Made by a program: the position numbers and the translations under genes | Assembly (NCBI GenBank): GCA_003566255.1 | Contig: PXEC01000004.1 | Coordinates: forward strand, 1-8,183 | Direction: 5' to 3' | Source of the DNA: Candidatus Peregrinibacteria bacterium | GTDB taxonomy: Bacteria > Patescibacteriota > Gracilibacteria > UBA1369 > LOWO2-01-FULL-3 | DNA: 8,183 nt | Shown here: positions 1 to 6,009 of the stretch, in pieces | How the letters are laid out: each line of letters opens with the position of its first letter | Numbering within the stretch: the stretch's first letter is position 1 | The notes under the pieces: generated by a model | The model's input: only the letters and a program-made list of their open reading frames with translations | What the model was told of the DNA's origin: nothing | Databases searched by the model: none

Positions 1-674
1 AGCAGGTCAATAAGCTTCAGGACTTTTGCGGCCTTTTCAGGGGAATCTATTTTAACGGTATTTTTGGGTAGATAGCTTATTTCGGCCTTTTCCACGGCGA
101 ATCCGTTTTTTTCAAGATTGTCTTTAACGGACATAAGCTCGGTGTCTGGGGTTATTATTTCATAAACCTCTTCATCAACTGTTATATCTTCCGCGCCGGA
201 ATCTATCGCTTCCAATTCCGCTTCCTCAGGGTCCTTCCCTTCGGCTCTTGCAAAAATAAGACCTTTTCTGTCAAACATCCATCCGACGGATCCCGCTTCT
301 CCCAAATTGCCTCCGTTCTTCGACATAATCGTTTTAACGCTTGTAAGCGCGCGGTTTTTATTATCAGTAATTACCTCGATCAACATCGCGGTTCCCTCCG
401 GTCCGTAACCTTCATACATGACTTCGGCATATTGCGCCGCGTCTTTATCCTGACCGGAGCCTTTTTTAATGGCTTTTTCAATATTGGCGGAGGGAACATT
501 GTCCGCCTTGGCGTTGTTTATGGCCGTTCGCAGGGTAGGATTCATTTCGGGATCAGCGCCGCCACGGGCGGCTATCGCTATAAGTTTAGCGTGCTTTGTG
601 AAGATTTTTCCTCTTTTTGCGTCAGCGGCTCCTTTTTTATGTTTAATTGAGTGCCACTTTGAATGACCTGACAT
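1..674 (-). CDS. yebC: YebC/PmpR/TACO1 family protein, C-terminus cut off by window edge
   Basis: The first 224 codons are present; family members usually have about 240-250 residues, so only the last 15-25 or so are missing. The N-terminus MSGHSKWHSIKHKKGAADAK is the family signature. It is followed by the GKIFTKLAKLI helix, the RTAINKAKADNVPSANIEKA segment and the core YEGYGPEGTAMLIEVITDNK with NR after it. Members were annotated as DNA-binding regulators, but work on bacterial YebC and mitochondrial TACO1 supports a ribosome-associated role in translating proline-rich stretches. It acts in the cytoplasm. The ATG at 674 is fixed by the signature and lies 12 bases after the stop of the upstream proline-rich small gene, so the two are probably co-transcribed. 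No Shine-Dalgarno motif precedes it. The family call is very sure; the exact role here is inferred. Confidence 0.97.
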   Translation of the reverse strand, partial: MSGHSKWHSIKHKKGAADAKRGKIFTKHAKLIAIAARGGADPEMNPTLRTAINNAKADNVPSANIEKAIKKGSGQDKDAAQYAEVMYEGYGPEGTAMLIEVITDNKNRALTSVKTIMSKNGGNLGEAGSVGWMFDRKGLIFARAEGKDPEEAELEAIDSGAEDITVDEEVYEIITPDTELMSVKDNLEKNGFAVEKAEISYLPKNTVKIDSPEKAAKVLKLIDL

Positions 675-686
675 AAGTACAAAGAA

Positions 687-944
687 TTAACTTCCAGGAG
701 GAGGACTGGTCGGCGGGGGAACATAGGGAGGGGAATCGGGTGTTTGCATTCCCGGACCGGGGCTCACGTAGATTTCGCCATCGATTTCCTCAATAACATA
801 TTCTTCCGCATCTTCTATTTCCTCATCGGTAGCTTTAGTTATAACAAAAACGGCAACCGAAACAAGAGCGGCAATAACTATCAGAGCGGCCACCAAAAGC
901 AAAAATGTCCTCCCATCCCATTTGAATTTGCGTGATTTTTTCAT
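687..944 (-). CDS. 85-aa single-pass membrane protein with acidic stretch and polyproline tail
   Basis: I do not recognise a family. A basic N-terminus (MKKSRKFKWDGR) precedes one hydrophobic segment at about residues 13-36, with no obvious signal-peptidase site. An N-in anchor with the tail outside is therefore likely by the positive-inside rule. Residues 40-58 are strongly acidic (Glu/Asp-rich), and residues 62-85 are Pro/Ser/Gly-rich, ending PPYVPPPTSPPPGS. The start ATG is 12 bases after the SLH gene's stop and the stop is 12 bases before yebC, so it sits in the middle of a tight operon. That placement and the clear protein-like layout argue for a real gene despite its length. The PPP and PPPG runs are expected ribosome-stalling motifs, placed right at the end of the gene. 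Function unknown; a spacer-like cell-envelope anchor or a translational sensor for yebC are both possible. Confidence 0.8.
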   Translation of the reverse strand: MKKSRKFKWDGRTFLLLVAALIVIAALVSVAVFVITKATDEEIEDAEEYVIEEIDGEIYVSPGPGMQTPDSPPYVPPPTSPPPGS

Positions 945-956
945 GTCGAACAGATG

Positions 957-2270
957 TTAAAAAGCAGTCGTACGTCCCTGCCTTTGATCCAGAAGAACAT
1001 CGTCGGAACGCTCATATTTGAAAGTGTAATCAACGGTTTCGCTGTAATAATAATCAACGGGACCGGTTCCCACACCGATAGTGTCCGTCTCTATAATCTT
1101 TTTATCCGGTAGAAGATCAAGAGACTCCATACCTTTACCTTCCACTAGCAGGTTTTGAAAAATTTCGCTCAAAAGATCACTATAATCATTCCCGGAAACA
1201 TCTCCGACCTCACTATAGGCAAATGTTCCCAGCATCGCTTTTATGGATTGTTGATGCTGATACCCCAAAAATCCGTCGCCATATCTGGTATAAACCGTGA
1301 GGACTCTTCCATCGTTAAGATAAATATACCAATCAACAATTCTCTGATCGGGGATCACCACCTCCAGGGAGTTAAAATTATCCAACGTAAAATTTTTAAA
1401 CTGCCCTCCCGCGAACGCGGTCTTTATATTTTCAAAATATTGATCTCTCGGAACAGAATCTTCATTAAAATCCTGCGTCACGGTAACAACAGCGGAATTT
1501 GGGTACATTCTGTAGGGAGAAAATTGAGAAAATTCCTTGTCCGGTCTAAAGAATATAACGGTATTCATATGCTCCAGTACTTTCCACTCAGAATCGTCAT
1601 ATTTTATACGAAAAGGGAGAGTCGCGCCGACATACTCCCGCCAGTTTTTCTCCAGGGGAAAAGGTTTGCCTTTGTTTTCAATAATTATCATCATCCGATA
1701 GGCCAACTCCGCGAAATCGGCTCTTGTCATCTCCAGATGAGGATAAACTTTTCCATAATCATCCGCGAAAATCATATTGTGCTTTGAAGCATAGTGCAGA
1801 TAGGGAGCGAACCAATCGTTTTTCTTAACATCAACAAAAACGTCGCTGTCCGGAGTGTCGGTTTCAATGCCGGCGGACTCAATAAGCATTTTTAATGATT
1901 CGGAAAGGCTTACGGTTCTGGAAGGCTTGAATTCTCCGTCTCCATATCCTTCCACAATCCCTTTGTGTTGAGCGGCCATCACATATTGGAAAAACCAGTC
2001 GTTTTCTCTCACGTCCGGAAACAGGGGTTCGTAATCCCCGGTGATGTCAAGTTCCGTGGCAAGGGTTATCACTTTCATTGCTTCGGCTCTGTTCACCATT
2101 CTTTCCGGGCCGAAAGTGCCGTCCGGATACCCTTCAATAACTCCTTTTTCACGCAGAAATTCCACGGCTTCATAATTTACATGGTCTTTTGGGACATCCG
2201 GAAACGAGGCCGCCGCCGCGGGTAGCGACATCAGTATAAAAATGATGAGGAATAAAAAGATTTTTTTCAT
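957..2270 (-). CDS. secreted S-layer homology (SLH) domain protein
   Basis: The protein has 437 residues. A signal peptide covers residues 1-21 (MKK, a hydrophobic run, then PAAAA before SFPDV). Three SLH domains follow: about 22-70 (FPDV, GYPDGTF, NRAEAM), 83-131 (FPDV, GYGDGEF, but SLSES in place of the TRAE motif) and 144-192 (FVDV, MTRADFAELA, with a degenerate YGKVY centre). SLH triplets bind secondary cell-wall polymers, so this is likely a cell-surface protein held non-covalently to the wall. Residues about 213-350 form a beta-rich domain of unknown type (LPFRIKYDDSEWKV onward) resembling the PsbP-like domains of secreted proteins; that likeness is only an impression. The tail ends GTGPVDYYYSETVDY then KYERSDD and TTAF. 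I chose the ATG at 2270 because MKKIFLF starts a normal signal peptide; a GTG at 2288 would add six residues. The hisS stop lies 24 bases upstream. Confidence 0.9.
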   Translation of the reverse strand: MKKIFLFLIIFILMSLPAAAASFPDVPKDHVNYEAVEFLREKGVIEGYPDGTFGPERMVNRAEAMKVITLATELDITGDYEPLFPDVRENDWFFQYVMAAQHKGIVEGYGDGEFKPSRTVSLSESLKMLIESAGIETDTPDSDVFVDVKKNDWFAPYLHYASKHNMIFADDYGKVYPHLEMTRADFAELAYRMMIIIENKGKPFPLEKNWREYVGATLPFRIKYDDSEWKVLEHMNTVIFFRPDKEFSQFSPYRMYPNSAVVTVTQDFNEDSVPRDQYFENIKTAFAGGQFKNFTLDNFNSLEVVIPDQRIVDWYIYLNDGRVLTVYTRYGDGFLGYQHQQSIKAMLGTFAYSEVGDVSGNDYSDLLSEIFQNLLVEGKGMESLDLLPDKKIIETDTIGVGTGPVDYYYSETVDYTFKYERSDDVLLDQRQGRTTAF

Positions 2271-2294
2271 AGTGAGGAGAGTATACACCTTTTA

Positions 2295-3638
2295 TCAGGA
2301 ATACAGCAACTCGCCCGGAGAATATTTATCAAGATTTTCATCCCCGATAAGTTCAATAAGCCTTTCAACAACCTTCTCCATCTTCACTGTTTCCTGAACT
2401 CCCTTTTCCATGTCACGGATAATTGCGGTTCCTTCCCGGACTTCCGTAATACCGATTAGTACCGCGTAAGCAACCTTAAATTTATTGGCAAGTCTAAGCT
2501 GAACATTGATTGAACCCTTCCCGAGAGCCCCCATAGTCTTTATTCCGACTTCACGCAGGTCATCTATCAAAGGAAGACATTTTTTCTTAGCTTCATTTCC
2601 CAACTGCGCCACAAACACATGAAGGTCGTCTTTTGAGGGAACTCTTACCTTTTCCCTCTTCATGTTCGCAATGATCCTTTCAACACCGGCGGAATACCCC
2701 ACCGCGGGTGTGCTCTGACCACCGAGCATTTCAACCAACTCATCATATCTTCCGCCTCCTCCTATAGCGTTTTGAGCGCCATTTTCTCTGTCCCAGAACT
2801 CAAAAACCGTTTTTGTGTAGTAGTCCAGTCCCCTCACGAGCTTGGGATTTTCTTCATACTCAATTTCGAGCTCGTCCAAATAGCCTTTCAATTCTTCGTG
2901 GTAATCCAGGGATTCTTTATCAAGGTAATCTTTCATTACCGGAGCTATTTCCGCCAGGATTTTACAATCTTCCTCCTTGCAGTCCAGAAGGCGCAATGGA
3001 TTTTTGGAAAGCCTTGCTTTGCAATTCTCACAAAGGGAACGTTCTTTGCCAACATAATAATCCTGCAAAACCTGCATATATTTTTTTCTGGCCTCGGGGG
3101 TTCCTATTGTGTTCAGCTGCAGACGAAAAATCCCATCCACTCCCAGATCTTCGTTTATTTTATTAGCGAGCTGAATACACTGAGCGTCCAAAGCAGGATC
3201 ACTTTCTCCGATTATTTCAAAACCGAATTGCCAGAATTGTCTGTATCTTCCTTTTTGAGGACGATCATATCTGAAATGCGGCTCAAAATAGTAAAGAAGA
3301 ACAGGTTGAGGCCATTGGTTCATGCCGTGTTCTATATAACTTCTTACAACCCCGGCCGTTCCTTCCGGTTTTAAAGTCAAACTCCTGCCTTTTCTGTCCT
3401 CAAAAGTGTACATCTCTTTGGAAACGATATCCGAATCCTCCCCGATACTCCGCGCGAACAAATCCGTGTATTCAAAAATAGGTGTGCTCACACGCCTGAA
3501 CCCGGCCTGTCTTGCCCGATGCCTGACGACTTTTTTCATGTAAGTATGAAATTCGTGATCAAGCGGCAGAATATCGTGGACTCCTTTCGGCGTCTGGAAT
3601 TTTTCGTACTTTTTCTTTTCTTCCTTTTCTTCAGCCAT
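2295..3638 (-). CDS. hisS: histidyl-tRNA synthetase (HisRS)
   Basis: This cytoplasmic class II aminoacyl-tRNA synthetase charges tRNA-His with histidine using ATP. It has 447 residues, slightly longer than the usual 420-430. Visible parts are FQTPKGVHDILP (14-25), motif 1 around GFRRVSTPIFEY (47-57), the LKPEGTAGVVRSYIEH loop (89-104), motif 2 (about 117-143, with the FRYDRPQKGRYRQFWQ core), the HisRS-specific RGLDYYTKTVFEF (269-281), GGGGRYDELVEMLGG (293-307) and motif 3 (AVGYSAGVERI, 312-322). The C-terminal anticodon-binding domain spans about 338-433. Cys203, Cys206, Cys220 and Cys225 form the C-x2-C...LDC...C arrangement common in HisRS insertion domains. A Lys/Glu-rich N-terminal extension of about ten residues is extra. 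The gene ends in tandem stops, TGA then TAA. It lies 75 bases downstream of tsaD. No Shine-Dalgarno motif is seen before the ATG. Confidence 0.98.
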   Translation of the reverse strand: MAEEKEEKKKYEKFQTPKGVHDILPLDHEFHTYMKKVVRHRARQAGFRRVSTPIFEYTDLFARSIGEDSDIVSKEMYTFEDRKGRSLTLKPEGTAGVVRSYIEHGMNQWPQPVLLYYFEPHFRYDRPQKGRYRQFWQFGFEIIGESDPALDAQCIQLANKINEDLGVDGIFRLQLNTIGTPEARKKYMQVLQDYYVGKERSLCENCKARLSKNPLRLLDCKEEDCKILAEIAPVMKDYLDKESLDYHEELKGYLDELEIEYEENPKLVRGLDYYTKTVFEFWDRENGAQNAIGGGGRYDELVEMLGGQSTPAVGYSAGVERIIANMKREKVRVPSKDDLHVFVAQLGNEAKKKCLPLIDDLREVGIKTMGALGKGSINVQLRLANKFKVAYAVLIGITEVREGTAIIRDMEKGVQETVKMEKVVERLIELIGDENLDKYSPGELLYS

Positions 3639-3713
3639 TTCAAAGCGGGGTTAAAACCATCACATTCAACCTTACCATATTTTTAAATTTTTCCAAGAGT
3701 GAAAAAACAAGCT

Positions 3714-4793
3714 TCACCAAAGCTCAAATGAAGTTGTTGGCACGATGTTCGTCCGTGGTTTGAAACGGGCGGGATCTTGTTGATAAAGGAAGTAAGCCGC
3801 TCCTGCGATCATCGCCGCGTTGTCTGTACAGTAAATTATGGTTTGCGGATACCTTAAAGTGATGTTCCCCGGAATATAATCGCGAATGACTTCTCTGAGT
3901 TTTCTGTTCGCGGAAACACCTCCCGCAAGATGTACTTCCGTAAGATCCGGGAATTTCTTAACGACCCTTTCCAATTTTGTAGCCAAAGTTTTCACAACGG
4001 TCATTTCAAAACTTGCGGCAAGATCCGCTTTAAGTTGTTCCGTCATCTTTCCTTCATGCTTTTTCACCTCTGTTAAAACTGCCGTTTTCAGCCCGGAAAA
4101 ACTAAAATCAAAACTGTCTTTTCCCAGCAAAACAACAGGAAAATTGAATTTTTCTGAATTTCCTTTCTCCGCGATCTTTGAGATTGCCGGTCCTCCCGGA
4201 TATCCCAATCCCAACATTCTTGCAACTTTATCAAAGGCTTCTCCGGCGGCATCGTCACGGGATTCTCCCAAAACCTCAAAATCATTATGGTCTTTCATCA
4301 AAATAATTTCGTTATGTCCTCCGGAAATGGTAAGAATGGCGATGGGGAACAGAGGTTCGTCCGACTCGTCCGCGGAAAAGTCTGCACGTGCATACTTTTT
4401 CACAACACCGTTGTCATTCGTCAAATTGACCAACCAATTGGAATAAATATGCCCCACGATGTGGTGAACCGGAATCAAAGGCTTATTTTTTAAATACGAT
4501 ATGACATTCGCGGTTTCCGTCCCGACAATAAGAGAACTGACCAGCCCCGGACCTTTTGTTATGGCCAAAGCGTCTATATCATCCCAATCACAGCCGGCCT
4601 TTTTAAGCGATTCATCCAGCACAGGAAGCATTTTAAGAACATGTTCACGCGCGGCGACTTCCGGCACTACCCCTCCGGTTTTGGAGTGGATGTCTACCTG
4701 CGAAGCGATCACATTGGACAAAACTTTCCTGCCGTCCTCCACGACAGCGCAAGCAGTTTCATCACACGATGTCTCAATCCCCAAAATTTTCAT
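3714..4793 (-). CDS. tsaD: tRNA N6-threonylcarbamoyladenosine transferase TsaD (Gcp/YgjD/Kae1 family)
   Basis: TsaD, with TsaB and TsaE, transfers the threonylcarbamoyl group made by TsaC to A37 of ANN-decoding tRNAs in the cytoplasm. The protein has 359 residues against a usual 335-345. It shows MKILGIETSCDETACAVVED (1-20), GGVVPEVAAREH (40-51), ITKGPGLVSSLIVG (78-91), the metal-binding HHIVGH (His111 and His115), SGGHNEI (157-163), GESRDDAAGEAFDKVARMLG (176-195), YPGGPAI (198-204), FSFSGLKTAV (230-239), LAGGVSANRKLRE (289-301) and CTDNAAMIAGAAY with Asp324, the third expected metal ligand. The extra length comes from an insertion at about residues 122-147, between the HxxxH helix and the SGGH strand. 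The stop codon is TGA. The partners tsaB, tsaC and tsaE are not in this window. The start is certain from the N-terminal motif. Confidence 0.98.
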   Translation of the reverse strand: MKILGIETSCDETACAVVEDGRKVLSNVIASQVDIHSKTGGVVPEVAAREHVLKMLPVLDESLKKAGCDWDDIDALAITKGPGLVSSLIVGTETANVISYLKNKPLIPVHHIVGHIYSNWLVNLTNDNGVVKKYARADFSADESDEPLFPIAILTISGGHNEIILMKDHNDFEVLGESRDDAAGEAFDKVARMLGLGYPGGPAISKIAEKGNSEKFNFPVVLLGKDSFDFSFSGLKTAVLTEVKKHEGKMTEQLKADLAASFEMTVVKTLATKLERVVKKFPDLTEVHLAGGVSANRKLREVIRDYIPGNITLRYPQTIIYCTDNAAMIAGAAYFLYQQDPARFKPRTNIVPTTSFELW

Positions 4794-4821
4794 AAGCGGA
4801 TATTAGCCGAAAAAGCCGCTT
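4794..4821 (-). promoter_or_regulatory. possible hairpin abutting the tsaD start codon
   Basis: In the leftward transcript AAGCGG (4821-4816) can pair with CCGCTT (4799-4794), which directly precedes the tsaD ATG at 4793. The loop is 16 bases. The stem would sit exactly where ribosomes load, so it could modulate tsaD translation. The stem is short and could be chance. Confidence 0.22.
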
Positions 4822-4838
4822 AAGAAAAGAGGCAGCTC

Positions 4839-4900
4839 CCTCGCGCGCCCCATCAAAAACCAAACACCAAAGCCTAAAAAACCCTTACCGCGCGCCGAGG
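4839..4900 (-). repeat. GC-rich imperfect inverted repeat at the end of the 355-aa gene
   Basis: CCTCGCGCGC (4839-4848) pairs with GCGCGCCGAGG (4890-4900) apart from one bulged base, around a 41-base interval that holds the TAG stop. In the leftward transcript the stem would form across the gene's end and be followed by a short pyrimidine run (CCTCTTTTCTT), not a clean U tract. It could be a weak terminator or a 3'-end stabiliser separating this gene from tsaD. The long loop makes this uncertain. Confidence 0.3.
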
Positions 4901-5941
4901 ACCCAAATTGCCAGCGCGATCATCCGGACGGTCCCAAATCAGGCGGAGCCTCCGACCGTCAACAACCCAAGAAACAAGCCGCACGGCGCCCTTTTCCCCC
5001 ATTTCCGGTATGTATGAGCCCAATGCCCATTCCCAATTGGCTCTATTGTGAGGATGCGCTTCATTTTCATCTCCAAACGGGGCAACAACACCTTCGGGGT
5101 GTAGCATCATTACTTCCTCCGTTGTAAGCGCGTCATATCCCTTGGTATTCCATTCGTCAAGGAAGTCGGTGGCGGTTTGATCCCTGTCCTTAACTTCCTG
5201 TTCTCCGTCCACAAAAACAACCTGCCAACCCGGGAAGGGGCTATCTCCCGTCAATAATTCCTGTTTTGTTTTTCCGCCGTGATTGTCCCTTTCATATTCT
5301 GACGGAAAATATTTCATCTTCCCCGTCACGTCCGAATTTATATCCCAATCACCTCTGTATACCGGATTTTGCTCCAATACTTCCCCTCCCACTCTCAATC
5401 TGCCGTTTTGTGACCCCGCTTTGTCCGCAAGGGTGGATAACGGCATTCCTATCGGCGTTATGATCATTTTCGGGCTCTTGAGGGTTTTTATTGCTTCCAT
5501 CTTGGCGGAATTTTCCGATCTTGACAGTTCTTGCCAAATTTCCTCATGGGTCGGCGCTCTTCTCCGGACGTTATCAATACATTCCGCTTCCGGATTATCG
5601 GCATCATCAATAATTCCAAAGTATCTCATGGTGGCAAGACGGCCGTTGTATTGCCTTTCAATATCTTCTTTGATTTGTTCGGGTGTCATGTCGGCGTAGC
5701 TTTCCGGGCTCCGCACTATGTTCGGAAGGGTGCCGGGAGGGGTTTCGGGGGGTTCGGGGGTGTCCGGGGCATCTAAAACAGCCCTCAGTCGACCAGTCAT
5801 TTCGTCAATCACTCTTTTTTTCTCATCAACCGTTTCGGCTTCCCCGATACGTCGCAAATGATCATCAATAATAGATTTGCCCTCATCGGTTGCATAGGCG
5901 GGGCTTTTCTTTAATGCGCTTTCAAATTCATTTGGCCTCAT
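4874..5941 (-). CDS. 355-aa hypothetical protein, conserved-looking C-terminal domain
   Basis: I cannot assign a function. Residues 1-56 are charged and helical, 57-73 are a Pro/Thr/Glu linker (DAPDTPEPPETPPGTLP), 80-160 are again helical (MTPEQIKEDIERQYNG), and 159-355 look like a folded domain. That domain contains ITPIGMPLSTLADK (160-173), GKMKYFPSEYERDNHGGKTK (207-226), GWQVVFVDGEQEVKDRDQ (238-255), YDALTTEEVMMLHPEG (269-284), NWEWALGSYIP (302-312) and the end LGPRRAVRVF. From memory, this motif order recalls uncharacterised proteins of candidate-phyla genomes, and the G-x-R-x-AVRV ending recalls the last strand of formylglycine-enzyme/C-type-lectin-like folds; neither is proven. No signal peptide or membrane segment is seen. 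I chose the ATG at 5941; the frame is open to a TTG at 6010, but that stretch is the divergent promoter. The stop is TAG, 80 bases before tsaD. Confidence 0.85.
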   Translation of the reverse strand: MRPNEFESALKKSPAYATDEGKSIIDDHLRRIGEAETVDEKKRVIDEMTGRLRAVLDAPDTPEPPETPPGTLPNIVRSPESYADMTPEQIKEDIERQYNGRLATMRYFGIIDDADNPEAECIDNVRRRAPTHEEIWQELSRSENSAKMEAIKTLKSPKMIITPIGMPLSTLADKAGSQNGRLRVGGEVLEQNPVYRGDWDINSDVTGKMKYFPSEYERDNHGGKTKQELLTGDSPFPGWQVVFVDGEQEVKDRDQTATDFLDEWNTKGYDALTTEEVMMLHPEGVVAPFGDENEAHPHNRANWEWALGSYIPEMGEKGAVRLVSWVVDGRRLRLIWDRPDDRAGNLGPRRAVRVF

Positions 5942-5944
5942 AAT

Positions 5945-5969
5945 AAAGTGGTATTTACAATGACACTTT
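5945..5969. repeat. inverted repeat in the divergent promoter region, possible operator
   Basis: AAAGTG (5945-5950) and CACTTT (5964-5969) form a perfect 6-bp inverted repeat with a 13-base spacer. The spacer contains the -35 of the rightward promoter, and the right arm covers the predicted start of the leftward transcript, so a protein bound here could affect both genes. Arms this short in AT-rich DNA can arise by chance. Confidence 0.3.
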
Positions 5970-5982
5970 AGTATGATAACAT
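5954..5982 (+). promoter_or_regulatory. predicted sigma70 promoter for the transglutaminase-like gene
   Basis: TTTACA (5954-5959) and TAACAT (5977-5982) are 17 bases apart. The -35 matches consensus at five of six positions and the -10 at four of six, so this promoter looks weaker than the opposing one. The start would be near 5989, about 20 bases before the ATG at 6010. Its -10 shares bases 5977-5978 with the opposing -10. Confidence 0.45.
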
Positions 5983-6001
5983 AAAACAATCCATTTGTAA
6001 A
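5973..6001 (-). promoter_or_regulatory. predicted sigma70 promoter for the 355-aa gene (and possibly the operon)
   Basis: Read on the minus strand, TTTACA (6001-5996) and TATCAT (5978-5973) are separated by 17 bases. Each hexamer matches its consensus at five of six positions and the spacing is optimal. Transcription would start near 5966, giving a leader of about 25 bases before the ATG at 5941, with no Shine-Dalgarno motif. Whether transcripts continue into tsaD and hisS cannot be seen. Confidence 0.6.
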
Positions 6002-6009
6002 TAAACACA

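Noticed and set aside
1155..1787. 210-codon open frame on the plus strand
   Set aside because: Antisense to the SLH protein gene; no family features and no upstream signals.
2271..2288. GTG start for the SLH protein six codons upstream
   Set aside because: It would put six extra residues before a well-formed MKKIFLF signal peptide. The ATG at 2270 is the more natural start, although neither has a good ribosome binding site.
2772..3374. 200-codon open frame on the plus strand
   Set aside because: It lies entirely antisense to hisS, whose motifs are unmistakable. The translation shows no recognisable features.
3699..3717. Short inverted repeat GTGAA/TTCAC at the tsaD stop as a terminator
   Set aside because: Only five base pairs with weak composition, and no U tract follows the stem in the direction of transcription.
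3886..4446. 186-codon open frame on the plus strand
   Set aside because: Antisense to tsaD; low-complexity Ser/Pro-rich translation typical of a reverse-strand shadow.
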